Of a stretch of DNA of 51,700 bases, positions 1 to 7,649 are shown in pieces. Position 1 is the first letter of the stretch, and the number at the start of each line of letters is the position of its first letter. Source of the stretch: a bacterium. Lineage in GTDB: Bacteria; Armatimonadota; Chthonomonadetes; Chthonomonadales; JAMCWF01. The notes under the pieces were generated by a model. The model worked only from the letters and a program-made list of their open reading frames with translations. It made no database searches and was not told the origin of the DNA. Location of the stretch: assembly GCA_021842405.1 (NCBI GenBank), contig JAKBZR010000013.1:1-51700 (forward strand), given 5' to 3'. A program made the position numbers and the translations under genes.

Positions 1-37
1 TTAATTGGACGTAATTACCAAAAGACGCAATTTGCAT
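1..37 (-). CDS. possible start of next gene in the Cys-rich peptide operon (partial)
   Basis: Reading the minus strand, an ATG at 35-37 is preceded about nine bases upstream by a GGGGA ribosome-binding-like stretch. It opens a frame that stays open for the twelve codons left before the window edge (MQIASFGNYVQL). It follows the hairpin at 52-87 and the cysteine-rich peptide gene on the same strand, so it could be the next gene of that operon. Twelve codons are too few to recognise a family, and this may be chance. Confidence 0.25.
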   Translation of the reverse strand, partial: MQIASFGNYVQL

Positions 38-51
38 CGAGATTATTCCCC

Positions 52-87
52 AGTATCAAGGGTGCTGAGAGCAGCACCCTTGATACT
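52..87 (-). terminator. perfect 16-bp hairpin downstream of the Cys-rich peptide gene
   Basis: Positions 52-67 and 72-87 are exact reverse complements (16 bp arms, 4-base loop). The hairpin starts ten bases after the stop codon of the minus-strand cysteine-rich peptide gene. No T-run follows on either strand, so it is not a textbook Rho-independent terminator. It could be a leaky terminator or an mRNA-stabilising 3' structure. Confidence 0.55.
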
Positions 88-97
88 TGACACGAAT

Positions 98-550
98 TCA
101 GCACGGTTGGCTATAGACGGCCGGGTTACACGAAAAAGTACCGCAGTCGGTGTATGGAGCCTTGCAACTGAAGCTGTCACAAGTGAATTGCGAACATGTT
201 AGATCACGCAAGTAACAATCGTAATGCTGGCCACCTCCACCACACCCAAATATTTCGCAAGTTACTAGCGTGCTGCTACATGTGTAGTTTTGACTGCAAA
301 TGGATTGCGGGTTGATGGCATAACGGTGCAGCCCCTTGGCGACATCATCACCCATACCACGAATGGATTGCATCTCGTTTACCCGATCCATTGCCCGCGC
401 CATCACCGAATCGAACGTAACCGCGCCGAACAGAGCCGCAACCGCCGCCTTAATCGCGACATCGCTGATGAATTGCCGCCGAGAAAGGTCATCTTTCTCC
501 CCATCTTGCTTGCCCTGCAGCATCGGTTTCTCTTCCTCATGGGTTGACAT
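98..550 (-). CDS. Tat-type exported cysteine-rich peptide with CxxFxC repeats
   Basis: This 150-residue protein has a polar N-terminus, a twin-arginine-like motif SRRQF (23-27) and a hydrophobic stretch around 31-45, which together resemble a Tat signal. Its last 66 residues hold 11 cysteines (85, 91, 98, 103, 112, 119, 124, 129, 136, 141, 150). Four of the intervals follow CxxFxC (98-103, 119-124, 124-129, 136-141), and a GGGG run lies at 104-107. The start is well supported by AAGGAGG about eight bases upstream. It overlaps the upstream 109-residue gene by 14 bp, suggesting coupled translation. I do not recognise the family. A modified peptide (RiPP) precursor, a disulfide-rich secreted protein and a metal-binding protein all fit; no maturase is visible because the operon runs off the left edge. 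Confidence 0.75.
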   Translation of the reverse strand: MSTHEEEKPMLQGKQDGEKDDLSRRQFISDVAIKAAVAALFGAVTFDSVMARAMDRVNEMQSIRGMGDDVAKGLHRYAINPQSICSQNYTCSSTLVTCEIFGCGGGGQHYDCYLRDLTCSQFTCDSFSCKAPYTDCGTFSCNPAVYSQPC

Positions 551-866
551 TCTCTTTTCCTCCTTTTTGGGCTCTTGTCTCTTTTAAATCACCGTCCGAC
601 TGCTCAATGGATGCATTTGATCCGTTTTCACTTACACCCATCGGTGCATCACTACTTAATCCTCTTAGGCGCTCCAGTACCGCCTCCGCCAACAGATTGA
701 TCTTTTCCCGCTCATCAATCTTCCGTACAACCGCCTCCGCGATCCTCTCCACGATGAAAGCGTCCGCATCATCCATTCCATGATCGGCGCCGGCAGCCGG
801 AACTTCGCCCTCCCTGAGGCCGCTCTCGCCGGGTGGATCTTCCGTGTTTAGCGCTGTCTTATCCAT
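537..866 (-). CDS. small acidic hypothetical protein
   Basis: This 109-residue protein is first in the minus-strand operon and overlaps the cysteine-rich peptide gene by 14 bp. Its first 30 residues are acidic and probably disordered. Residues 34-70 look like amphipathic helix (FIVERIAEAVVRKIDE followed by LLAEAVLERL), and the tail is polar and charged. There is no signal peptide or membrane segment, so it should be cytoplasmic. I do not recognise a family. Its position suggests it acts with the cysteine-rich peptide, for example as a partner or chaperone, but that is inference. The start has a GGAG about eleven bases upstream. Confidence 0.6.
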   Translation of the reverse strand: MDKTALNTEDPPGESGLREGEVPAAGADHGMDDADAFIVERIAEAVVRKIDEREKINLLAEAVLERLRGLSSDAPMGVSENGSNASIEQSDGDLKETRAQKGGKENVNP

Positions 867-1054
867 GTGCCATCATCTCCACTATTGTTTTGTGCGCTCA
901 GATTGAAAAATGAAGAACCGTTTCGCTCGTCAACCGCTTACGCGGGACAAGCGAATCAAGACAGGTGTAGGAGGCCTGAACAACAGGGAGCAGCTTAACG
1001 GCCTCCGGGTTCGGCGCTTATCTTGCATATCGCCGAACTTTGGAGTTGATCATT

Positions 1055-1089
1055 TTCCGATCAGGCTGATCGGTGCGGCCTGATCGGAA
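1055..1089. repeat. 12-bp perfect inverted repeat
   Basis: TTCCGATCAGGC at 1055-1066 is the exact reverse complement of 1078-1089, with an 11-base loop that itself contains TGATCGG. No T-run follows. It may be an operator or an RNA hairpin. Confidence 0.55.
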
Positions 1090-1372
1090 CCATTTGATAT
1101 TATCGTCTGGTAGCAGCTTGTGGGAATTCCAGCGCCGGTTTCCGCTATTCGCCCGCCTGCCCCAACGATTGTTTAAATGATAATACGGGGGGGGCGTTTG
1201 TCAATAGTTAATTAGTACTATTATATGGTACGAAAGTACTATAATAGATTCAATTAATATGCAAAATAATTAATAAATAGCTTCGGAATTATTGGGAACT
1301 CGATTTTCATTCCTTCACGATAGTCCTATGTGCTCGCCTCCGCTTCAGCCGGCAGGCCGTATCCCACTAAAT

Positions 1373-1386
1373 TCATGCTAGCATGA
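1373..1386. promoter_or_regulatory. palindrome TCATGCTAGCATGA ahead of the GlcG-like gene
   Basis: A perfect 14-bp palindrome is centred about 40 bases before the ATG at 1419. Its size and place suit a dimeric repressor site, but no adjacent regulator gene is present. Confidence 0.35.
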
Positions 1387-1418
1387 GGTCAGCGTAAATT
1401 CCGACTTGAGGGGTAGCC

Positions 1419-1877
1419 ATGGCAGAGCTGATTCAGCGAAATCGCTTGATACTAACTGCTGAAGGAGCTAAGAGAATCATCGAGGGCGCTCGAGATCATG
1501 CCGAGCGGATGGGGGTTCCAATGGACATCGCGGTGGTGGATGACGGCGGCCATCTGCTCGCTTTCCTGCGGATGGACGGCGCCAAGATAACCAGCATTGA
1601 TATCGCGATCAACAAGGCTTTCACCGCGGCCGGGACCCGGACACCCACTCGTCGTTACGCCGATATCGCGAAGGCGGGCGGGCCAGCCTTCGGCATCCAC
1701 ACCAGCAATCAGGGGCGCTTCACCATTTTCGGCGGCGGCTTGCCGATTATGCTGGAAGGGCATTGCATCGGGGCGGTAGGTTGCAGTTCTGGCACCGCAG
1801 AACAGGACGAGGAGGCGGCACAAGCCGGTATAGATGCTCTGCTCCATTTGCTGTCAATTTCTAAACCGAACGAATAA
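1419..1877 (+). CDS. GlcG/HbpS family protein
   Basis: This 152-residue protein matches the GlcG/HbpS (DUF336) fold over its full length. It has the N-terminal LTAEGAKRIIEGA helix, the core strand MDIAVVDDGGHLLAFLRMDGA, the basic KAFTAAGTRTPT segment and the glycine-rich FGGGLPI followed by CIGAVGCSSGTAEQDEE. Members of this family bind haem or cobalamin-like ligands or serve as accessory proteins in glycolate and diol metabolism; which applies here cannot be told. It has no signal peptide, so it should be cytoplasmic. A GAGGGG lies upstream of the ATG. The gene stands alone, 61 bp before the DUF1802 gene. Confidence 0.85.
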   Translation: MAELIQRNRLILTAEGAKRIIEGARDHAERMGVPMDIAVVDDGGHLLAFLRMDGAKITSIDIAINKAFTAAGTRTPTRRYADIAKAGGPAFGIHTSNQGRFTIFGGGLPIMLEGHCIGAVGCSSGTAEQDEEAAQAGIDALLHLLSISKPNE

Positions 1878-1938
1878 TCGTCGTCAACCCAATCTATAAT
1901 TTATTGTAAAAAATCTGCTTTTAATTGAGGCAACTGAT

Positions 1939-2535
1939 ATGTTCAGTCAAAATCAACGCGCATTTAAGGAGTGGGCGGTTATCTGCGACTCACTGCTGAT
2001 GGGCCGGCAAATTCTGTTGATGCGCAAGGGCGGAATCAGCGAAGAGGACGGTATTTTTCGACTGGATGATCCCGAGTTCTTTCTGATGCCGACCTATGAG
2101 CACCAGAAGGAGGATCTGCTCCAACCGGCCTACGAGCCGCTGTTGAAACAGACGTTATCGGTACCCTATAACCCAATGACGGTGTCATTTCCAGGATATG
2201 CGGTGGTGGACACGGTCATGGCGGCGAAAAGCGAGGATGCGGTCAATCGGCTGGCTTTTGAGTACGCATGGAATGAGATTTATGTAAGGACGCGGTTTGA
2301 TTACAATCCTTACGATCTGCTCTACCTGATCCTGTTGAGGGTCTACGCCTTGCCGAAGCCGCATCAGCTCCCCATCAAGCCGGAGTATGGAGGCTGCCGC
2401 TCGTGGGTCACTTTGGATCAACCCCTATCAACCGCCGGCGCTCGTCCGGCTCTCTCCGATGCCGCATTCAACGCACGGCGTCGACTGCTGTTGGATTCTT
2501 TGGATACTAAAAAAGAGGTCACCATTATTCGATGA
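1939..2535 (+). CDS. DUF1802 family protein
   Basis: This 198-residue protein carries the features I associate with DUF1802: an N-terminal AFKEWAVICDSLLMGRQ, then LMRKGGISE, then the FFLMPTYEHQKEDLLQP block with a conserved Tyr-Glu-His. The family has no established function. It has no signal peptide or membrane segment. The ribosome-binding site is TTGAGG. The stop codon overlaps the ATG of the ABC ATPase gene by four bases (ATGA at 2532-2535), so the two are almost certainly co-translated. Confidence 0.8.
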   Translation: MFSQNQRAFKEWAVICDSLLMGRQILLMRKGGISEEDGIFRLDDPEFFLMPTYEHQKEDLLQPAYEPLLKQTLSVPYNPMTVSFPGYAVVDTVMAAKSEDAVNRLAFEYAWNEIYVRTRFDYNPYDLLYLILLRVYALPKPHQLPIKPEYGGCRSWVTLDQPLSTAGARPALSDAAFNARRRLLLDSLDTKKEVTIIR

Positions 2536-3452
2536 CGGATGGCTTTGGAGAGATCGCAATACAGAGCAATGGTCTGCGAAAATGCTATCGCCGCCTGGTT
2601 GCGGTTCAAAGCTTAAATTTATCGGTGCCGAGGGGGACAATTTACGGACTACTGGGGCCGAATGGAGCCGGCAAAACGACCGCCATTATGATGTTGCTGG
2701 GAAATGTGAGGCCGAGCGCCGGATCCGCTGCCGTGCTAGGCAAGCCGATCGGTAACATTGCAGTACGACGGTACATCGGATTTTTACCGGAAAAGTTCCA
2801 GTTCCATGAGTTTTTAACGGCGGAGGAGTTCTTACGGCTGCATGGTCGGCTGGCTGGAATGGAGCGCCGCCGGTTAAACGAGCGGATTCCCGAAGTGCTG
2901 GAGGCAGTGGGGTTGAAGGAGCGCGCCCGATCGCGCTTGAAGGAGTTTTCAAAGGGGATGCTGCAGCGCATCGGGCTGGGGCAGGCCATCCTCCACGAGC
3001 CGGAACTGGTGGTATTGGATGAGCCGACCTCCGCACTTGATCCATTAGGCCGGCGGGACGTGCGCAACATCATCCATCACCTCAAAGAAAAGGGCAAAAC
3101 GGTACTTCTCAACTCACACCTCCTCTCTGAAATCGAAATGACCTGCGATGAGGTGGCGATATTGAATCGCGGCGTGGTGGTGCGTCAGGGCAAATTAAGC
3201 GAGTTATTAACCTTCAGCTCCACCGTTGAGATGCAGGTGGAGAACATTAATCCCGATCTGATGGCCGCCATCCACCATATCTCACCCAGTGTGTCGGTCA
3301 ACGAGACCCACATCATTGCCTGGGTGGATTCCGAGGAACGCGCGGCCGATTTAGCCGCTGCCGTGGTTGACCATGGCGGTCGGCTCCTCTCTTTGATCCC
3401 CAAGCGCGAGACGCTGGAGGAGCTGTTCGTCCGAGTGATCGAAAAATCGTGA
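2532..3452 (+). CDS. ABC transporter ATP-binding protein
   Basis: This 306-residue ATPase resembles the NatA/CcmA-type subunits of ABC-2 exporters. Walker A is GPNGAGKTT (42-50), the signature is the variant FSKGM (139-143), Walker B is LVVLDEP (159-165) with Glu164, and the switch His is in NSHLLS (His196). The Q-loop reads LPEKF in place of the usual Gln. Residues 230-306 form a C-terminal accessory domain common in this group. It would power export through a membrane partner, but no permease gene follows; the next 339 bp hold no convincing gene. It overlaps the DUF1802 gene by four bases. The substrate is unknown. Confidence 0.9.
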   Translation: MTDGFGEIAIQSNGLRKCYRRLVAVQSLNLSVPRGTIYGLLGPNGAGKTTAIMMLLGNVRPSAGSAAVLGKPIGNIAVRRYIGFLPEKFQFHEFLTAEEFLRLHGRLAGMERRRLNERIPEVLEAVGLKERARSRLKEFSKGMLQRIGLGQAILHEPELVVLDEPTSALDPLGRRDVRNIIHHLKEKGKTVLLNSHLLSEIEMTCDEVAILNRGVVVRQGKLSELLTFSSTVEMQVENINPDLMAAIHHISPSVSVNETHIIAWVDSEERAADLAAAVVDHGGRLLSLIPKRETLEELFVRVIEKS

Positions 3453-3791
3453 CATTTAAATGAGATCGCTCGTATTAAAAATCGAATGATGTTCCGGCTC
3501 AAGCCAGACGTTCTGACCCATCAACCATTTTTTCGTGAAGAGCAGAAATTGGTTGTCTAACATCCTCCAGACGAGCGGATAACATTGATCGGTTGAAGTT
3601 AGTTTGTAGGCGGGGCGTTCAGAATTCGCTCGGGTGCGTGGAACAAACATTTCAAAAGATTCCGTAAACTGAATAGCGAATTGAGTGTAATAAACCGCTT
3701 TTGCAACGATCTTAAGCAGTATGGGTTGCGACACTGAGGGTCGAAGCATCGGACAATTCGAGGAGTTTATGGAAGCATTGGAGGTCTAAAT
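3453..3791 (+). other. intergenic region after the orphan ABC ATPase
   Basis: This gap has no convincing gene. Short plus-strand open stretches exist: MRSLVLKIE from 3462, then a second short frame from about 3488. They sit where a permease gene would normally begin and could be remnants, but they are too short to assign. A GGAGG just before 3792 serves the protease gene. Confidence 0.35.
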
Positions 3792-5285
3792 ATGGTAAAG
3801 ATGATTTCAACGCCCAGACGGCGCACGTTCACGATTTTGGGGGCTGTCGTATTACTGGCGATATCGGCAATCGCTTTCGCCAAGCTGCGAACGACCGGCG
3901 CTTCGGCTGGGCCCGATCAACCGGCTTTGCGGCCACCGGCTTCGGTGCTTGGCATACAAGACGCGTTCGTGCAGGTAGCGAAGCGAGTCATGCCGGCCGT
4001 AGTCAGTATCACGAGCCGAAAAACCATAGAAAATCAAGGGTTCAATTTTCCAAACAGCAATTTCTTCCAGCAGTTCGGCTTTCCGGCACCGCAAATCGGA
4101 CCGCAACACTTTACCCAGGTTGCATCGGGGTCCGGTTTCATCGTCCGCAGCGATGGTTACATCCTGACCAATGATCACGTGGTAAACGGCGCCACCAAAG
4201 TGACGGTGCGCTTATCGGATGGCCGGGAGTTCCAGGGCAAGGTTATTCCGGATTTCAGCAGTGACTTAGCGATCGTGAAGATACCGGCCGATAATCTGCC
4301 CACCGTGCAGCTTGCCGATTCAAGCAAAGTGAGTGTCGGCCAGTGGGCGCTGGCATTCGGTAGTCCGTTCCGAATGTACAACACGATGACGGCCGGCATC
4401 ATCAGCGCGCGCGGACGGCACGAGACGATACCGGGCGATTCGGGCACCCCCAACGACGTCCGGTTTTATCCTGATCTGCTCCAAACCGATGCCCCCATCA
4501 ATCCGGGCAACTCAGGTGGTCCGCTGGTGAATGTTTATGGGCAGGTGGTCGGCGTTGATGTAGCGATCGAATCACCCACCGGCACCTATGCGGGGATCGG
4601 ATTCGCCATTCCTTCCAATATCGCCCGCAACATTATGGACCAACTGATAACTCACGGTAAGGTAACGCGGGGATTTCTTGGAGTCGTTCCGAAGACGGTG
4701 ACGGCCAACGATTCCAATCTCTATGGAGTCAGCCGAGGTGCGTTGATTGCAGCGGTGAATGACAATACCCCCGCCTCGCAAGCCGGCATTCACGTGCAAG
4801 ACGTAATAACCCGGTTCGGCAACAAACCGATTAACAATGCAAAAGACCTTTATGAAGCGGTCGCCAATACCCATCCAGGGACAACGGTACAAGTTACCAT
4901 CGTTCGTAACCACCGAACCATCACTCTGCCGGTGACGGTCGAGCTGCGTCCCAAGAATCTGGAGTTATCGCAGAATAATATGATGGGCACCAGTTCGTCA
5001 CTGAGCAAACTGGGCATCGCGATCGCCGATAATTCGTCCCAATTGGCGCAACGGTTTAATCTCAGCACCACAACCGGCGTGGTGATCACCCAAGTGCTGC
5101 CGGGCAGTCCCGCCCAACAGGCCGGATTGCAAGCGGGTGACATCATCGAGCGGTTTGACCAGCAGAGCATTACTTCCGCCGCTCAGCTTCAGAGCTTAGC
5201 GAAGAAATCCGGCAACGGCAACACGGTGACGATGGTGATTCGGCGCGGTAATCAGCGAATGTTGGTTCAAATCACAACTGATTAG
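3792..5285 (+). CDS. HtrA/DegP-type serine protease with two PDZ domains
   Basis: This 497-residue protein is a periplasmic or membrane-anchored quality-control protease. An N-terminal basic region and hydrophobic segment (about 12-32) act as signal or anchor. The trypsin-like domain (about 55-290) carries His129 in TNDHVV, Asp158 in SSDLAIVKI and Ser241 in NPGNSGGP, so the triad is complete. Two PDZ domains follow (about 290-385 and 405-497), the second with the LPGSPAQQAGLQAGDII signature. Length and order match DegP/DegQ enzymes. The ATG at 3792 has GGAGG upstream. It is a single-gene unit followed by an inverted repeat. The family degrades or refolds misfolded envelope proteins. Confidence 0.95.
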   Translation: MVKMISTPRRRTFTILGAVVLLAISAIAFAKLRTTGASAGPDQPALRPPASVLGIQDAFVQVAKRVMPAVVSITSRKTIENQGFNFPNSNFFQQFGFPAPQIGPQHFTQVASGSGFIVRSDGYILTNDHVVNGATKVTVRLSDGREFQGKVIPDFSSDLAIVKIPADNLPTVQLADSSKVSVGQWALAFGSPFRMYNTMTAGIISARGRHETIPGDSGTPNDVRFYPDLLQTDAPINPGNSGGPLVNVYGQVVGVDVAIESPTGTYAGIGFAIPSNIARNIMDQLITHGKVTRGFLGVVPKTVTANDSNLYGVSRGALIAAVNDNTPASQAGIHVQDVITRFGNKPINNAKDLYEAVANTHPGTTVQVTIVRNHRTITLPVTVELRPKNLELSQNNMMGTSSSLSKLGIAIADNSSQLAQRFNLSTTTGVVITQVLPGSPAQQAGLQAGDIIERFDQQSITSAAQLQSLAKKSGNGNTVTMVIRRGNQRMLVQITTD

Positions 5286-5323
5286 AAGAACCGGATCCTT
5301 AATCCGGGCAAGCTGAAATGAAA

Positions 5324-5360
5324 GGGGTTGTCGGGGGGGCATCTCAATCCTGACAACCCC
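5324..5360 (+). terminator. inverted repeat after the HtrA gene
   Basis: GGGGTTGTC (5324-5332) pairs with GACAACCCC (5352-5360) across a 19-base loop, about 40 bases after the stop codon. There is no long T-run, only GATTATCTT, so termination strength is uncertain. Confidence 0.45.
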
Positions 5361-5432
5361 GATTATCTTACCGCCGGATCCAGCGCATAATGGCAACGTC
5401 TAGCAACGTACCCATCGGGTGATATCCAACGG

Positions 5433-5567
5433 CTACCCTCCAATATTGTAGAGCCAAAAAAATGAATAGGTCATCCTTGGTATGAGTCCTTCATCATAGA
5501 TATAAGAAGGAAAAAGAAAAGCGACAGCACCCACCATAACACCCCTTTCAATCGTTTTTCTATTCAT
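5433..5567 (-). CDS. small putative membrane protein (44 aa)
   Basis: A 44-codon frame on the minus strand starts at an ATG with an almost ideal AAGGAG seven to eight bases upstream. The product begins MNRKTIERG and has a hydrophobic run VMVGAVAFLFPSYIY (10-24) and a second aromatic hydrophobic stretch near the C-terminus (TYSFFWLYNIGG), so it may be a single-pass membrane peptide. No family is recognised. The strong ribosome-binding site and amino-acid composition are the only evidence. Confidence 0.45.
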   Translation of the reverse strand: MNRKTIERGVMVGAVAFLFPSYIYDEGLIPRMTYSFFWLYNIGG

Positions 5568-5616
5568 TGAGTATCTCCTTAAAGGATGTCGTAGAAGTCG
5601 CTGGAGTCCGCCGTTT

Positions 5617-5665
5617 CGTCATTCCCGCATGGCTCCACTCCAGTGGAGTGGATGGCGGGAATCCA
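5617..5665. repeat. REP-like palindrome (CGTCATTCCCGC ... GCGGGAATCCA)
   Basis: CGTCATTCCCGC at 5617-5628 pairs with GCGGGAATCCA ending at 5665, and an inner CCACTC/GAGTGG hairpin lies between. The same arms recur at 37085-37112 and 39038-39065. This is a dispersed palindromic repeat of the kind common in intergenic DNA. Confidence 0.6.
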
Positions 5666-5825
5666 TTCCTTTTGATCCCTACCGGCAGGTATGCCGGCGT
5701 TCTGACTTATTGGTTCCTCTATACGGCCCGATAGTGTCACCTCGACGGATGAGACCATATTTTCGACACCTTCCTATTGCCTGAACTCATTCGCGCGTTG
5801 GCTTACTGGTCAAAGCCGTGAGGTC

Positions 5826-6308
5826 TCAATATCCAAGCTGATTCAACCGTTGGCGAACCCCATTGTATTGATCGGCAGAAATTGAGCCGCCGCCGCGCAA
5901 ATGAACTTGCCCTCGGTGATCGGTGGGCGGCGGTTGAATGCCGAATTGGCGCTCCGCATTTCGGAGGGCTTCCCGCGCCTTTAGCTCGACGGGATCTATG
6001 GGTTCGGATGAGGAAGGTGTTGCCCGCGTGTAAGCGGGCGCCGCTGGGTTTGCCGATACTTGGCCGGGTGACGGGTGCAGTGCGCGCCACATCATCCAGG
6101 CGCCGGTTAGCACAATGATGATGAAGAGGCCGCTCAGCAACGGAATTGCCCACCGTAGCGGATATTGATTCGTGGTTGAAGTGGGTGATTGATGGCTTTG
6201 TGAAGACCGGGTCAGTGGAGCGCCGCACCGTGCGCAGAATTGCCAGTCAATACGATTCATCGAACCACAACGTCGGCAAATTAAAGCGTTATCCCTTTGG
6301 TTGTGCAC
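5826..6308 (-). CDS. zinc-ribbon membrane protein
   Basis: This 160-residue protein begins with a short zinc ribbon, CRRCGSMNRIDWQFCARCG (11-29), with four cysteines in two CxxC pairs. A linker and one membrane segment (WAIPLLSGLFIIIVLTGAWM, about 53-72) follow. The C-terminal part is Pro/Ser/Ala-rich and ends in a short polar domain. The ribbon should face the cytoplasm. No specific function is known for this architecture. The start is GTG with GGAG ten bases upstream. It lies six bases after larC on the same strand and is probably co-transcribed, though a functional link to larC is not obvious. Confidence 0.65.
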   Translation of the reverse strand: MHNQRDNALICRRCGSMNRIDWQFCARCGAPLTRSSQSHQSPTSTTNQYPLRWAIPLLSGLFIIIVLTGAWMMWRALHPSPGQVSANPAAPAYTRATPSSSEPIDPVELKAREALRNAERQFGIQPPPTDHRGQVHLRGGGSISADQYNGVRQRLNQLGY

Positions 6309-6314
6309 TTTCGT

Positions 6315-7511
6315 CTACTCCGGCGAGTTTAACCGCTTGTAGGCTTGCAGAGCCGCATCATAAACCGTCTTGCCCGGCACCTGATTGCGCAGTGCGGATG
6401 CCTTCACATCCTCATATTCCGGCGCTATGGTAACCGGCTTGCCTCTCCACGATGCTGTTTTTACCCGGATTTCACCGTATTCGGTATTCATTTTGGCGAT
6501 ATTTCGTTCCAGACAGAGCCGCCGCATGGTTTGATACCGGATTCCGAACGTCGAAGTTTCAGTGAAAAGAATGTCGGCCAGCTTTTCAACCGTTGATGGA
6601 TCCGAGATCACCTGCACCAGCGTGGCAGGCCGATTCTTCTTCATCTGGATGGGCGCAAAGCTGACATCCAGTGCTCCGCCGTGAAGCAGCCGCTCTAACA
6701 GCAGGTCGTATAGCTCGGGTGAAAAGTCATCCAAGTTACACTCCATCACGACCACCTCAGTGGATGCCGCCATCTCGGTCGAGACCGCCTCCCCAATCAT
6801 AACCCGGAGCAGATTGGGTCGCTCACCGAACGATCTCTTACCGGCGCCGTAACCGCTGTTCGTTATTTGCATTGGCGGGGGCGGACCGAAATGGGCGGCT
6901 AAGTTGGCGACCAGTGCGGCTCCGGTCGGCGTGACCAGTTCCCCCTCAATATCCACCCCATATACCGGCACGCCCTGGCAAAGCTCAACCACGGCGGGTG
7001 CCGGCAGAGGAATTTCACCATGCGCGCATGATACAAACCCATGTCCCATCGGCAACGGGGAGCACTCGATTCTTTCAATCCCCAGTAGATCGAGCGCCAG
7101 ACATGTCCCCACGATGTCCACGATCGCATCCACCGCCCCAACCTCGTGAAAGTGAATCTCGTCCGGCTGTTTCCGGTGAACGGTCGCCTCCGCCTGAGCC
7201 AGCTTATGAAAGACGGAAATCGCATTCCGCTTTACCGCCGCCGGTAGGTCGGATCGTTCGATGAGGCTCACAATTTCAGGCAGATGGCGATGGTGCTCGG
7301 CTGCGGCAGGTTCAGAATCGACAATCACTTGGACATCGGTCGCCCCGATGACGTTTCGTTCCACCGATCGCATATCGAGTTTCCAGCCGGGTAGATGGAG
7401 TTGTTTTAGGCTGGTACGTAACGCATCCACGTCCGCGCCCGCTGCAATCAGTGCGCCCAGCGCCATATCGCCCGATATACCGGAAAAGCAGTCAAAATAG
7501 GCGATCCTCAT
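6315..7511 (-). CDS. larC: LarC, nickel insertion protein of the nickel-pincer cofactor pathway
   Basis: This 398-residue protein is LarC (DUF111). It starts with the diagnostic AYFDCFSGISGDMALGALI and contains the FHEVGAVDAIVDIVG block and the TPTGAALVANLA segment, and it is near family length. LarC is a CTP-dependent enzyme that inserts nickel into the pyridinium dithiodicarboxylate precursor, giving the nickel pincer cofactor used by lactate racemase and relatives (established in Lactobacillus). Here it is one continuous frame, not two frames joined by frameshifting. larB, larE and larA are not in the window. The zinc-ribbon gene follows six bases downstream. Confidence 0.93.
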   Translation of the reverse strand: MRIAYFDCFSGISGDMALGALIAAGADVDALRTSLKQLHLPGWKLDMRSVERNVIGATDVQVIVDSEPAAAEHHRHLPEIVSLIERSDLPAAVKRNAISVFHKLAQAEATVHRKQPDEIHFHEVGAVDAIVDIVGTCLALDLLGIERIECSPLPMGHGFVSCAHGEIPLPAPAVVELCQGVPVYGVDIEGELVTPTGAALVANLAAHFGPPPPMQITNSGYGAGKRSFGERPNLLRVMIGEAVSTEMAASTEVVVMECNLDDFSPELYDLLLERLLHGGALDVSFAPIQMKKNRPATLVQVISDPSTVEKLADILFTETSTFGIRYQTMRRLCLERNIAKMNTEYGEIRVKTASWRGKPVTIAPEYEDVKASALRNQVPGKTVYDAALQAYKRLNSPE

Positions 7512-7575
7512 CCGTACTACCCCCTGTGAGACCGTTGCTCGTCTGAACTTAATTTTACCTCTGAAAACATTTCGA

Positions 7576-7605
7576 TTGACGCCAGCTTCATAAATCGGTT
7601 ATGCT
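7576..7605 (+). promoter_or_regulatory. candidate promoter of the J-domain gene
   Basis: TTGACG (7576-7581) and TATGCT (7600-7605) are separated by 18 bases and sit about 45 bases before the TTG start at 7650. This is a reasonable sigma-70-type match. Confidence 0.4.
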
Positions 7606-7649
7606 CATGAAGCAGCCAGAGCCGAATTGCCCTGGTTTAAGGGATCGCG

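Larger units (their letters stand above)
867..1418. other. intergenic region between divergent genes, with palindromes and an AT-rich tract
   Basis: This 552-bp gap separates the minus-strand peptide operon from the plus-strand GlcG-like gene, so both promoters should lie here. It contains a 12-bp inverted repeat (1055-1089), an AT-rich tract (about 1190-1290) with a second inverted repeat CTATTATA...TATAATAG (1218-1247), and a 14-bp palindrome (1373-1386). A 59-codon open frame starts at 910 but has no ribosome-binding site and is not called. Confidence 0.5.

Noticed and set aside
910-1089. 59-codon plus-strand frame in the divergent promoter region
   Set aside because: No ribosome-binding site, a biased Arg/Asn composition and overlap with an inverted repeat make coding unlikely.
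3456-3749. 97-codon minus-strand frame after the ABC ATPase
   Set aside because: There is no ribosome-binding site, no family resemblance and no partner on that strand; kept only as an intergenic note.
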